Origin: Diospyros lotus
Taxonomy: Eukaryota; Streptophyta; Magnoliopsida; Ericales; Ebenaceae
Direction: 5' to 3'
Assembly: GCF_014633365.1 (NCBI RefSeq)
Contig: NC_068347.1
Span: 32,530,116 to 32,594,115 of the forward strand
Length of the DNA stretch: 64,000 nt
Below the pieces are notes generated by a model. That model saw only the letters and a program-made list of their open reading frames with translations. It ran no database searches and was not told the DNA's origin. Every line of letters starts with the position of its first letter. The first letter of the stretch is position 1. A program made the translations under genes and the position numbers. Positions 23,610 through 36,290 of the stretch are shown here, piece after piece.

Positions 23610-26600
23610 TTTTTCCCATCACTTCCATCTCTAAATTTGTCTCAAAAAATTCCATCTCAAACATCTATGTCTAAAGTGTTATTTTATTGTAATGTCATTT
23701 CGTCACAATAAGTATGTTGTCAGAATATCATACGTATTGTGACAAATTAGTTTATCTGAACAAGTCTAAATTCTTGTACTAAAGGTGTTCACCATCTTAC
23801 TGTGAATGGCATTGTCGAAATCTTTAGGTGTTAATTAATTGAATATGTCTTTAACCTATCATGCATCCTTAAATAAATGAACAGTCCTTAGATTTCTCAT
23901 AAAAGAAAAATATGATAAATCGATTATAAAGTGACACATGGATTACTACTTTTAATTAGTATGAAATATTAATCTTAAAGCATAATGAGTCACATGCCAA
24001 TATTCATGAGATGAATATAGTAGATATATGAATAAATATTAGTTGAACATCTACTGAATGTGACACGAGTCGCATAGGTAGCACTATTTTTTTTTTTTTT
24101 TTGTTGATTCCTTTAAGAAAATTATTTATATATTTATTATTGCATGTCTATAATTTTATTATTTAACATTTTTTTAATTGATTTAAAGGTTTTTTAATTA
24201 TTTAATCATCTTAAGTTGTAGATTGATTAACTTTTAATTTAATTATTTTTTAATATTTGATTCCCCCATTTTATGTCCTTAAAATTTAAAATGTAGTGTA
24301 TGTTTAGTATATATTTTATTTATAGAGTTTCATAATATTAAAATGTAGTATATATATTATTAATATTACTAATTAAAATGGAGTGTGTGTTTTATAAAAT
24401 TTTATATTTAGTTTACATTTTCTAATATACTTTTCATTAAATTTTTTATTTTATTATTTATATATTTAAATAAACTTTCAATAGACTTTAAATTAAATAA
24501 TTATATTTAATTTCCAATTAAAGACAAATTTTGAGACAGAAAAAATCCGTCTCAAAATAGAAATAAAAATTTGTCTCAAATCCGAGACGAATTTTAAGAC
24601 CTATTTTGTACCGTCTCTAATTGGAGACGAAAATTTTTCCGTCTCAAATTTGAAACGGATTTTTTTCCATCTCAAATTAAAGACGGATTTAGAGACGGAA
24701 AAAAATTTGTATGTAATTAGAGACGGAAATAAATCCATCTCAAATTTTTTAGACAGATTTTTCCCATCTCTAAATCCGTCTTTAATTTAAGATGAATTTT
24801 TTTCGTCTCTAAATTCGTCTCAAATTTGAGACGGATTTTTACCATGTAAGCACCCCCGCCCGGATATCCCCAACCATCCGAACTACCCGAACGGGAGCGC
24901 CTACGGGAGGAGAAATGAGATAAACACAAGACAAAGACCACCCCGGCATGCATACACAAAAATGAGAACAGCGGAAGCAAAGCTCAAGACATGCATGCAC
25001 TATGGGTACCCCGCTAACACAGCGGTCACAAGATAAATAAAAGAATACGAACTCCTGTGTCGACATACACAAGACTCGAGAAAACACCTGGCACAGTACG
25101 AAATAATAGTGCAAATTCTACTTAGACATCAGAGTGGATAGGGATTGATGAGACTGCCTGTACACCACACCGACTCTGCCGTTAAAGCTGACTCCCTTGC
25201 CATAGCCCACGCCGCCACTACCTGGAATGATGGAAAGTAAGGTGAGTCGAGAGACTCAGCAAGCATAAGGAAGAAAAGGCTGAAGGCTACACAAAACCAG
25301 AAATCTCACCCCAGAATAAACCCCCAGGTACACAAAAGCCATAAGACGCTACAATATAACAGCTCAATAGCATAATAAAATAAAAGCACATACCGGTCCT
25401 TGGGGCCCACATAAGACACTTGGCACCCAAGTCCCATACCAACCTGCCGCTGCCCTGAAAGACAACAAATATCTCCACAAACCTGTGCGCGCAATCCCAG
25501 GTCGGTACTACCGTCACCCGTATCCGTCGGTACTCCCGACAACCGAGCCATAGGCTCCCTCGGAACGGTACTCCCGTCCGAGAACTAAATACTACTAGTA
25601 TCCATGCAATGCACATAGAAATGCAATGGCGTAGTGAGCATCAACGTGATACAAGGCGCCCATACATCCAAGCATCAGGCCATGCTCCGCCCACATAGTA
25701 AACCACACGCCATGCATATGCCGCGCTGGATGCAACCTAACCAATCTAGAATGTCCGTGTCCAAGCATACCCAATAAATGAATATCCCAACATGCATCTC
25801 GTACCCATGTGCATATCAAATCATGAACAGTAATATAAGGTATTTAATCATGCAGTAAATCACATACCGGCAGAGCTAGTCAGCAGTGCCCGGCACCGGT
25901 CAACGGCCAGTGACTAGGGGTGTCCACCCGACGGTCCACTTCAGGGCCGTACCGTAGTCTACCCCAACGTCACCAAACGGTTGACCCCTGCCCCACTACT
26001 CAATAGCTCTAACCAAATCATAAGTAAATCCGAGAAAAACCGTAAATAAAACCCGCACGACTAGGAACCTAGTTCCCCAACTGGGTTCAGCATCATTCCG
26101 AAAGGAATGGGGGCGGTACAAATCCCCGTAGCTCACAACGAATAAAATTATAGAAGTCTCGGATTTAATTTAAATTAAAAACAAATGAATAATAGTTCAA
26201 CCAATAAGGCAAGGTGCCGAATTAAAGTAAGAGATGTGATAAAATACAGGAAATCACGGGGTCTTCCACGGGAATTAAAGATCAGGAAGATAGGGTTAAG
26301 AGCTTGCCTTTACACGGCCGTTCCTTGCTTTTCTTGTGCACCCGCTGCGAAGTAAACGTTCGCTGGCAATAAATAAAATCGTGACTTTAATTAAATAAAT
26401 CTACCGTGTAATATAATTAATTTAGCCGTCTAAAATCCCACGTAAGCGCACCACAATTAAAATCTCAACGAGTCTCATATTTATTTTAAATTAAATCACG
26501 CTAATAAAATCCTCGAAGCCAGCTTAATAAATTAAATTTAAATCAAACGACTCAAATTTCCATAATTAATAAACGAATCGAAACAGACGAAGGGAGGGTA

Positions 26601-27530
26601 TAAAATACGAGAAATCACAGGGTTTGTCACGGGAATTAAAGAGTACGAGGAAAGCATTAGGAACTTGCCTGAAACTAGCTGATTCCGACCTCTCTCAAGC
26701 TCCCGAGAAAAATTAAATCATTTCCTAGCAAATAACACATCCGGGACTCAAATTAATTAATTTTAATCGCGTAAAATTTATAATTTAAACATGACATGCT
26801 TCGACTAATTTTTACCCACGTACCTGATCACTTTTCATGCCGAGAAAATCCCAAAATCCTTTATTTTTCCTTAATTTCTTCATTTTCTTTTATTTTCTTC
26901 TTCTTCCCTGCGTCTTCTCCCCTGCGCCTTGTTTCTTCTCCCTTCTCTCCTTCTTTCTTTTTCTTCTTCTTCCTCTTTCTCCTTTCTTCTTCTTCCTTTC
27001 TTCTTCTCCTTCTTCTTCCTTTCTTCCTCTTCATTTCTTCTTCCCACAGCTGCTGCCTCCTCCTTCTCCTCCATGGCGCGCACGCCTGCGCGCACTAGCG
27101 CCAGCCCCTGCCGGCCTCCGCTGCTGCCTTCGTGCGCCATCGCGCGTCACCGCGCGCCATCGTGCGCGCCTGCTGGCCCGTTGCTGCTCGCGCGTCCTCC
27201 CCCTCCGCTGCTGCTTTCTCACTTGGCTGAGCGGCCCACTGATCTCTCTCTCTCTCTGTTCTTCTCTGTTTTCATTTGACAGAAAAGTGGCCACTTTGCT
27301 TAACCCCTACGCACACGCGCACAGCCACAAAATTTTAACAAATTAATTAATTTAAATTAATTAACTAAATTTAATTTCAGTAAATTTAGTTTACACTTTT
27401 ATTATTTTTATTATTATTATTATTTTTTTGGGATATTACATACCATCTCAAAATAGTTTAGTCTCCAAATCCATTTCTAATTTGAGACGAAAAAATTCGT
27501 CTCTAAACACACGTTTTCTTGTAGTTCATT
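23610..27530 (-). mobile_element. CACTA-like repeat, copy B, split by a solo LTR
   Basis: Reverse-complement relative of copy A (14764-16126). The core 23690-24520 pairs with about 14980-15760, and GAGACGGATTT-type arrays fill 24530-24844 and 27441-27520. The outer end near 27525 reads TTTTCTTGTAG, one base short of the full CACTA terminus. A Gypsy-type solo LTR (24845-27440) splits it at TACCA. No transposase is coded, so it is non-autonomous. Confidence 0.65.
24845..27440 (-). mobile_element. Gypsy-type solo LTR, TSD TACCA
   Basis: A 2596 bp block starting TGTAAGCACCCCCGCCCGG and ending GGGATATTACA, flanked by perfect TACCA repeats (24840-24844 and 27441-27445). It has no internal coding domain. 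A (TTC)n-rich and GC-rich tract near 26880-27230 creates spurious reading frames on both strands. Very similar to 27879-30530. Confidence 0.92.
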
Positions 27531-27692
27531 AATCTTTCTCATTATTGACCTTGGCTTAAATACCCTAAAACTAATACATTGTTGAATTACAAAATTGCCA
27601 CTACAGGCTCGTAAGCACAAAATAAAAAATATAGAAAATGCAAAGTAAATAAAACAATACAATAAAAATACAAAATACACAACGAACTCTAT
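27530..27692 (-). repeat. Possible 3' LTR of the minus-strand Copia fragment
   Basis: Lies directly beyond the polyprotein stop and a purine-rich CTTAAGAGAGAG (read on the minus strand), where a 3' LTR is expected. With no matching 5' LTR present, its limits cannot be proven. Confidence 0.35.
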
Positions 27693-27701
27693 TACTCTCT
27701 C

Positions 27702-30700
27702 TTAAGATAGACCATGAGGATTAACAATGACCATATTGGACAATAAGGAAAACAATTGAAGAGTTGGGAAAGCTTTAGTAAATAAATCTGCTAATTGATG
27801 ATGAGACCGAATAGGAAGAAGCTTGATGTGACCAACAATCACTTTGTCCTGAATAAAATGACAATCAAGTTCTATGTGTGTAAGCACCCCCGCCCGGATA
27901 TCCCCAACCGCCCGGACTATCCGAACGGGAGCACTTACGGAAGGGGAAAAATAATGAAACACGAGACAAAGACTACCCTGGCATGCATACACAAAAATAA
28001 GAACAGCAGAAGCAAAGCTCAAGACATGCATGCACTACGGGTACCCCGCTAACATAGCGGTCACAAGATAAATAAAGAAACACAAACTCCTGTACCGGCA
28101 TACACGAGACTCGAGAAAAGACCTGGCACAATACAAAATAATAGGATAAACCCTACTCAGACATCAGAGTTGATAGGGATTGATGGGACTGCCAGTACAC
28201 CGTACCGACTCGGCCGCTAGAAGCTGACTCCCTTGCCTAGACTCACGCTGCCACTACCTGGAATGATGGAAAACAAGGTGAGTCGAGAGACTCAGCAAGC
28301 ATAAGAAAAGAAAGGCTGAAGGCTGAACATAATCAAAAAAACTCTCCCCAAAATAAACCCCCAGGTACACACAAAGCGTGAGACGCTACAACACAGCAGA
28401 ATAGCATAATAAAACACATACCGGTCCTTGGGGCCCACACAAGACACACGGCACCCAAGTCCCATATCAACTTGCCGCTGCCCTGAAAGGCAACAAATAT
28501 TTTCACAAACCTGCACGCTCGATCTCGGGCCGGTACTCCCGTCACCCATCCCCGTCGGTACTCCCGACAACCGAGCCATAGGCTCCCTTGGAACGGTACT
28601 CCCATCCGAGAACTAATAACTACCAGTAGCCATGCAATGCACATAAAAATGCAATGGCGTAGTGAGCATTAACGTGATACAAGGTGCCCATACATCCAGG
28701 CATCAGGCCATGCTTCGCCCACATAGTAAACTACACGCCATGCATATTCTCGCGCTGGATGCAACTTAACCAAACTAGAATGTCCGTGTCCAAGTATACT
28801 CAATAAATGGATATCCCAATATGCATCCCGTACCCATGTGCATATCAAATCATGAACAGTAATACAATATATCTAATCATGTAGTAAATCACATACCGGC
28901 AGAGCTAGTCAGCAATGCGTGGCACCAGTCAATGGCCAGTGACTAGGGGTGTCCACCCGACGGTCCACATCAGGGCCGAACAATAGTCTTCCCCAACGTC
29001 ACCAACAATCGACCCTTGCCCTACTGCTCGATAACTCTAACCGAACCATAAATAAATCCATGAAAAACTGTAAATAAACCCGCTCGTCTAGGAACCTAAT
29101 TCTCAGGCTGGTTCAGCATCATTCCCAAAGGGAGTGGGGGCGGTACAAACCCCCATAAGCTCACAACAAACAAAACTCTAGAAGTCTCGAATTTAATTTA
29201 AATTAAAACAAATGAATAAGAATAACAAATAAGGTTAGGAGCCAAATTAGAGTAAGGGAAATGATAAAACACAGGAAATCATGGGGTCTTTCACGGGAAT
29301 TAAAGATTAGGAAGAGAAGGTTAGGAGCCTGCCTCTACACGGTCGTTCCTTGCTTTTCTTGTGCACCCGCTGCGAAGTAAAACGTTCACTGGCAATAAAT
29401 AAAATCACAGCTTTAATTAAATAAATCTACCATGTAATATAATTAATTTAGCCGTTTAAACCCCACGTAAGCGCACCACAAAATCTCAACGAGTCTCATA
29501 TTTATTTTAAATTAAATCACGCTAATAAAATCCTCGAAACCAGCTTAATAAATTAAATTTAAATCAAACAACTCAAAATTCTATCATTAATAAACGGATC
29601 GAAACAGACGAATGGAGCATATAAAATACGAGGAATCACAGGGTTTCTCACGGGAATTAAACAATACGAGAAAAACATTAGGAACTTGCCTGAAACTAGC
29701 TGATTCCGACTTCTCTCAAGCTCCCGAGGCAAATTAAATCATTTCCTAGCAAATAACACAACCGGGACCCAAATTAATTAATTTTTATCGCAAAAAATTT
29801 ATAATTTAAACATAACATGTTTCTACAAATTTTTACCCACGTACCTGATGCCAAAAAATCTCAAAATTCTATTATTTTTTCTTTATTTTCTTCCTCTTCT
29901 TCTTCTTCTTCTTCCCTACGTCCCTGCTCTTGCGCACCCAGCTTCTTCTTCTCCCTTCCTTTCCTTTTTCTTCTTCTTGTCTTCTTTCTTTTCTTCTTCT
30001 TTCTTTCTTCTTCTCCTTCTTCTTCCTTTCTTCCCCGCGGCTGCTGCCTCCTTCTTCTTCTTCCTGCAACCAGCGCACCAGTGGCCACTTGCCGCCTTCC
30101 AACGCCACCTCCAACTGCCACGCAACCACCGGCCGGCCACTGCCACCACGGCTGGCTTCACCGTGACCTCTTCAGCCGCCTCCGCCATTGTTGGTCTGCC
30201 GCTGCTACTTCCTCGCTTGGCTGCCATGGCCGAGCTCCTCTCGGCCAGCTCCCATGGCTGCCAGTCACTCCCTCCTTCTATCTCTCTCTCTCTCTCTCAG
30301 CCACCAACTAGCTGCCATGGCCGATTTGGCCATCTCCCTCATTCCTCTATTTTCCATTCGGTCAGAAGCTTCAAGAAGCTTCAATGAGAGACACATTTAA
30401 TGTTTAGCACACCAACACACGCGCATCGCCTCAAATTTTAATACAAATTAATTAATTAACTAAATTTAGTTTACACTTTTATTATTTTCATTATTATTAT
30501 TATTTTATTATTTTTTGGGGGGATATTACAATGTGTTAGGTATGTTCATGAAATACGGGGTTGTTGGCAATGTGCATGGCAGCTTGATTGTCACAAAAAA
30601 GCAAAGCAGGAGATGAGAGAGAAACTTGAAAATCCACCAAAATCTAAGTAAGTTAAGTAATCTTGCTAGCAGTAGAAGCTAAAGCACGGTACTCAGCCTT

Positions 30701-31840
30701 AGCTGAGGACCTAGACACCGTGGTTTGCTTCTTAGATTTCCACGAGACCAAAGAATTATCTAGAAATACACAGTAATTGGTAACTGAACTACGTGTATCC
30801 AAACATGACCCCTAATCCGAATTCGAGAATGCCTGAAGTTGTAAAGAAGATGAAGCTAAAAAAGATAAGCCCGGACCCGAAGTGGATTTGAGATACTGTA
30901 ATAAGTGATGGACAACATCTAAATGGGGCTTGCGAGGATGAGATACAAATTGACTAAGTTTATGAATCGAAAACGTGATATTGGGCCCAGAAATGATGAG
31001 ATAGAGTAACCAGCCAATAAGACGTTGATAGAGTGATGAATCTTCAAGTAGCTCACCCTCATGCATACTTAGTTTAAGATAATGAACCATAGGCAAATTA
31101 ACAAGTTTACAATTAAAAAAACCAATATCTTCTAAGAGTTGTAAGGTGTAATGTCTTTGAGAAAGAAATATCTCACTCTTAGATTGAGTAATTTCAAGCC
31201 CAAGAAAATACCTCAATTGACCAAGATCCTTCAGCTTAAATTGACTATGGAGAAAAGACTTGAGAGAGTCTATAATAGTCAAATCTAGACCAATGATGAT
31301 GATATTATCCACATAAATGAGAAAAGCACAAAGGAAGAACCATTGCCTTTGGTAAACAAGGAATAATCAAATTTAAATTGCTGAAACCAAACTGAATAAG
31401 GGCATGAGAAAATTTGGTAAACCATTACTGTGAAGCTTGTTTCAAAATCGTAGATGGGTTTATGCAAACAACACACTAACTTCTTCCTCTGAATACCAGA
31501 AACGGAAGGCTTATACCCAAGAGGTAAATCCATATATATATATATATATATATACTTCCTCAAATAAATCTCTATTTAGAAAAACATTATTGACATCTAA
31601 CTGAACAAGGGCCCATCGCTTCATAGCAGCGAGAACAAGCAAGATTTTCACCGTAACAAGCTTTGCAACAGGAAAATAGGTGTCTAAGAAATTCAATCCA
31701 TCTTGTTGAGTATACCCCTTTGCCACTAAACAAGCCTTATGCCTCTCTATGGAACCATCAGTTTTATACTTAATTTTGTAAACCCACTTACATCTAATGG
31801 TAAAATTTTTCGTATTATAAACGTTATAAACGAGAGTCAA
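27702..31840 (-). pseudogene. Copia pol fragment (reverse transcriptase-RNase H), minus strand
   Basis: A 5'-truncated Ty1/Copia polyprotein read on the minus strand. 31840-31511 codes [29 protein letters not shown] and [12 protein letters not shown] of reverse transcriptase. 31312-30812 codes the palm and connection region, including DLGQLRYFLGLEI. RNase H follows to 27702 (HIELDCHFIQDKV, LADLFTKAFP), ending PHGLS-stop. The Copia sequence is interrupted between 30531 and 27878 by a solo LTR and has several frame changes. A (TA)n microsatellite at about 31533-31554 has expanded inside the reverse transcriptase. No gag, protease or integrase is present upstream of 31840. Confidence 0.88.
27879..30530 (-). 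mobile_element. Gypsy-type solo LTR, TSD ATGTG
   Basis: A 2652 bp block starting TGTAAGCACCCCCGCCCGG and ending GGGATATTACA, with perfect TSD ATGTG at 27874-27878 and 30531-30535. It is the same family as 24845-27440 and was inserted into the RNase H region of the minus-strand Copia fragment. The pyrimidine-rich tract at 29880-30060 yields spurious frames. Confidence 0.93.
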
Positions 31841-32955
31841 TTATGTATCTTAATTTTATAAAGAAATTGTTTTCACAATTCACAACTTATGCTCTTTAAT
31901 TACAAAAGTTCCCATTCACTCAATTCTCAAAATGAATATGTTGGAAGGTACTCCTTCATTGGGCAAGAAATTGGGTCTTATCTTTCTCGCCTTGACATTG
32001 AGCCAATGAAGGAGATTCAAATGTTGGTTTGCCCAATTTATGTTCCTAGAATTGAATTCTTATGGAATTCAAGTATATTAATCCAAATTCAACCAAAGTA
32101 AGTGGAATATTTGGCTTGGTTTCAGATGTATAGCCCAAGGTCATTATTCGCTTTGGTTTGCACAACCAAAAAATTATTTCAAGAGATTTGGAAGGAGATA
32201 AAAAATACAAGATTATATCAAAAAATTATATTCAAAGGAATATACGAGAATATCTTCTTAACATTGAGGGAACCACACCTATAGAGATTCAAATAGAATT
32301 GATTTGATCCAGATCATAGTCGATATGGGATTCCCAAAGTGATTGAGGAATCAATATGGGATTCCCCAACCCTAGATTGCTTCTCAGAATGGGATTATTT
32401 GTTTATTCTATTGATGTTTTATGGTAATCACTAACGAACTCACTACATCAATGTTTATAATTCACTTGCTAAAAGTTTGAATATTTTTTTTTATCTTAGT
32501 TCAAATTTTTAATTAAGCAATTTTAATTCTAATTCTAATATTTAATTTTAAATACATTGGTGAACTATAATTTAATAGTTTCCGTCCAATGATTTAACAC
32601 TAAAAATTCACCTATTCAATTGCTTACTGAAATTCGAGAAAGATGCAATTAAAGTGCACACCCACAATTTTCTAATTTCAAAATGAAATAATAAATTATT
32701 TAATGAATATACGATTGATGTTAGGAAGTTGGGACCCAATATAACATTATCTGAATTTCTATAAGGTCGAGGCTTTTGTCTCTTAAGGTAAACTTTGATA
32801 GTCAATTTAGTATTTAGAATTGAATAACCAAATAAGACAAGTAGAGAAATGTGAACAATAGATATAATCATTCACTTTTTTCTAAAAAATTTAGGATCTA
32901 TATAACCTGATCAAGGATGATTTGAGGGTAATTTTCTTTATGATGTGACTCTAAG
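31841..32955. other. Intergenic DNA with a scrambled SPH-related patch
   Basis: No convincing gene. At about 31934-32000 the minus strand carries two blocks that also occur at 14541-14700 (CTTCATTGGCTCAATGT with GAGAAAGATAAGACC, and GAAGGAGTACCTTCCAACAT), but in swapped order. At 31922, TCAATTCTCAAAATGAATAT also occurs right after the assembly gap (12794). The rest is AT-rich and unexplained. Confidence 0.45.
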
Positions 32956-33308
32956 GTATGACCCAAATATGGTGCCAAACCCATTCTTTTGAGTCATTTT
33001 GAGGGTTATGCACCCTTTTGGACAGAATGTATTGTGCTGTCGCGTGATAGGTCTAGATATTTCTCGAGTATCCACTATTGAGTCTTTTAAGACTAATTAA
33101 CATATCATCTTTAAATGAATCTATGTATCTTTTTTAGATTAATCGATGTACTACTGGAGGCCAATTAATTGATAAATACTTTAATTACATTTGGAAACAT
33201 TTTGAATGATTTGGTTGGTTCTACACCAAACTATTGAATGCTCGTTAACTTACTCTTCCAATGATCATTATATTACTCCCTCTCTTAATTTGATTCTCTT
33301 GCCCAAAC
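32956..33308. repeat. Upstream segment of SPH duplication unit B
   Basis: Aligns with 57486-57840, upstream of the SPH gene at 57841 (for example TGGTGCCAAACCCATTCT and GACTAATTAACATATCATC). This shows that the pseudogene at 33309 was duplicated together with its upstream region. Confidence 0.75.
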
Positions 33309-33426
33309 ATGTACCAGAAGAGACAGTGCTTCGACAGTCCCAACAAGAGCATGCCCCGCTTGTTCCTTCCCTCGATGATATTAATGATGATTTGTTCCAG
33401 TAGCCTAACATCTTGTGAGCAACGGG
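33309..33426 (+). pseudogene. 5' part of an SPH pseudogene split by transposons
   Basis: ATG 33309 opens a frame with MYQKRQCFDSPNKSM and LFLPSMILMMICSSSLTSCEQ, matching the N-termini at 16291 and 57841. It is cut at 33426 by a hAT element. The continuation, starting with the duplicated GCAACAGG, lies 23 kb away at 56552. Confidence 0.85.
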
Positions 33427-33814
33427 CAGAGCCGTTTTGGGTTTTCTGAGGTCTAGGGCTAATTTTTTTGAGTGTGTCTCTTTATATAAATTAAATAAAA
33501 AAATAAAAATTATTAACTAATTAATTTTATTAAAATTATAAGAATTTACAAAAGATAAAGAAGAATAATTTAGGACCTCATTAAAGGAAAATCTAATAGG
33601 ACAAAACGTTAAATGAATGAAAAAGAGTACCTTGCATTGTAAATATTGCATTAAAAAATGAAAACTACATATTTGAGTCTACATGCTTCCTTCCGAATCT
33701 CCATAAGTATTTCTTGATTTGATCAATCTTTTTTTCATCTAGAGTTGTCAAAAAATATTCAAAAACAGGTGAACCAGACCAAATTGGACCGAACCGTGCC
33801 TTTTGGATTGGTTC

Positions 33815-34473
33815 TGTAATACCTCGAGAGCCCAAAGAGATTAGTATATATCAAGGATAGTGTAAGAAAAGAAACAATATCAGTTGGATACCTTTTGGGC
33901 TGAATATTGGCAAAGAACTCCCAAGTTAAGCGTACTTGACCTGGGGTAATCCAGGGATGGGTGACCCCCCTGGGAAGTTCGCATAAGCCTATCGGATAAG
34001 TTGTTCCGATCCTTCCTATCGCTCGAACGGGATGTTACAGGTGGTATCAAAGCTGACCCGGGCCATGTGTTGGGACCGTGTACTAGCCAAAGGCTGGGGG
34101 TACTGGACCGGGGACCGTGTACTAGCCCAAGGCTGGGGGTACTGGACCGGGGACACTAGACGGGAGAGAGCTGGGACCAGTTGTAAGATCGCATGACGAG
34201 GACATCATGTGCTTAAGGGGGGGAGAATGTAATATCCCGAGAGCGGGGAGAATGTAATATCCCGAGAGCCCAGAGAGATTAGTATACATCGAGGATAGTG
34301 TAAGAAATGAAACAACACCAGCTAGATATCTTTTGGACTGAATGTTAGCAAAGAACTCCCAAATTAAGCGTACTTAACCTGGGGTAATCTAGAGATATCC
34401 CCCTGGAAAGTTCGCGTAGGCCTATCAAGATAAGTTATTCCGGTCCTTTCTATCGCTCGAACGAGATGTTACA
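33815..34473 (+). mobile_element. Cassandra TRIM retrotransposon with 5S-like LTRs
   Basis: LTRs at 33815-34039 and 34253-34473 start TGTAATA and end GATGTTACA. A primer binding site TGGTATCAAAGC lies at 34042, and a polypurine tract AAGGGGGGGAGAA precedes the second LTR. The TSD is GGTTC/GGTTT. Each LTR carries a 5S rRNA-like block (AAGTTAAGCG, GGATGGGTGACC and CTGGGAAGTTCG, about 33915-33980), the defining trait of Cassandra. The short internal region codes nothing but holds two 39 bp tandem repeats (34072-34149). A 25 bp duplication of the LTR start lies at 34228-34252. Confidence 0.9.
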
Positions 34474-34889
34474 GGTTTTATGGTTCAATGGTTAGATTCT
34501 AATTCTAAAAAATTAAGAATCAATATATTTGGTTTGGTTACTTTTTTTTTTTTTTAAACCATGATTCGAACCGAATCTGAACTGATATTATACTTATATA
34601 TATTATAATTTTTTGGGTATATATATATACATATGCATAAATAGTATCATTTCTAGGAAACTAACGAAATTCGTGAACTCTTTTATTTCTAAGCTTTATG
34701 CGCTATTACTATACTAAATGGTCGATGTAATCTCATTTGATAAGATAGTCTATAAATTATTTTATTCTACTTTTACTTCCAAACTTAAAGCATTAATGAA
34801 GTTATGGGTTTATTTTAATTAATAGATTTGTTTGTAATTTCATATTTTCTGAAATGTTTAGAAGTTAAATGTTACACTACAAGAAAATT

Positions 34890-36290
34890 ACTAAATAGCG
34901 ATGGATAGCGACGGAATTTTCGTCGTTATTTTTTTTTAATTTAGCGATGAATAGTTCGTCACTAAATTTAGCAACGGAATTCACGACGTAAAAATTGTCG
35001 CTAAAAAAGAAAAGAAATTAAAAAATAAATTAATTAAAAAAATAATTTTAAAAGAAATTATTTTTTAAAAAATAAAAAGAAAAGAAAAATAAAAAAATAA
35101 AAAAAACAACAAAATTAGCAACGGGGCACACCCATTGCTAAAACATAATTAAAAAAATAAAAAACAAATTTAGCGACAGACAGGATACCGTCGCTAAAAA
35201 TAATTAAAACAAATAAAAACGAAATTTAACGACGGGAAAGAACCCATCGCTAAAAAAGAAAAGAAAATAAAAAAATCAAAAAACAACAAATTTAGCTCGC
35301 TAAAATGTAAAAGAAAATAAAAAAATAAAATAAATTTAGCGACGGGTATTCCCGTCGCTAAAAATAATTAAAAAATAAAATAAATTTAGCGATGGGTATT
35401 CCCGTCGCTAAAAAAAATTAAAAAATAAAAAAAAGTTTAGCAACCGGCACTGGCTAAAAAGTAATTTAAAAAAAAAAATCAAATTTAGAGACGAGCTGAG
35501 CCATCGCTAAAATGAAGAGAAAATAAAAAAAATTAAAAAATAAAAAAACAACAAATTTAGAGTGCTAAAAAATAAAAGAAAATAAAAAATAAAAAAAATT
35601 TAGCGACGAGCATTCTCGTTGCTAAAAATAATTTAAAAAATAATAAAAAAAAAGTTTAGTGACGGGAATGGACCCGTCGCTAAAGAGTTATTAAAAAAAT
35701 TAAAATCAAATTTAGCGATGGGCTTAACCCGTCGCTAAAGAGAAGAGAAAATTAAAAAAATAAAAAAAATAACAAATTTAGCGTTCTAAAAAAAATAATA
35801 AAAAATAAAAATAAATTTAATGACAGGTGAATCTGTAGCTAAAAATAATTTAAAAAAAAAAAAAAAAGTTTAGCGACTGGCGGGACCCGTTGCTAAAAAG
35901 TTATTAAAAAAATTAAAATCAAATTTAGCGATGGGTTTAACCCGTCGCTAAAGAGAAGAGAAAATAAAAAAAACAAAAAAACAAATTTAGCGAGCTAAAA
36001 AATTAAAAAAAAATTAAAAAATCAAATTTAGCGACGGGGGTATTCCCGTCGCTAAAAAATAAAAGAAAATAAAAATATTAAATTTAGCGAAAGGGATGAA
36101 CTCGTCACTAAAAAATAATTAAAAAAATACAAATTTAGCGACGAGACTGAACCCGTTGGTAAAAATAAAAGAAAATAAATTCAAATTCAAATTAAATTTT
36201 AGCGACGGGCCAAACCCGTCGTGAAAAAATAAAAAAAATTCAAATGAAAATGAAAATTAAGCGACTGGTTAACCCCATTGCTAAAAAAAT
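34890..36290. repeat. 5' subterminal repeat array of the CACTA element
   Basis: More than a dozen units in which TTTAGCGACGGG is followed after 4-10 bases by its inverse, CCCGTCGCTAAA, separated by A-rich spacers, with a period of roughly 60-100 bp. In CACTA elements such subterminal motifs bind the accessory transposase. Each unit can also form a short hairpin. Confidence 0.85.

Noticed and set aside
26796..27346. Ser/Leu/Pro-rich reading frames on both strands
   Set aside because: Low-complexity translation of a (TTC)n tract and GC-rich part inside a solo LTR; the same occurs at 29817-30400 and 41662-42481.
32040..32350. Possible organelle-derived insert
   Set aside because: Considered because of non-repetitive, gene-like composition, but no organelle gene could be recognised by eye.
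33915..33980. 5S rRNA gene
   Set aside because: The block resembles 5S rRNA but sits inside both LTRs of a Cassandra TRIM and again in a solo LTR, so it is a retrotransposon component, not an rRNA gene.
34890..36290. CRISPR-like repeat array
   Set aside because: Regularly spaced short repeats, but palindromic, imperfect and bounded by CACTA termini in a plant genome; these are transposon subterminal repeats.
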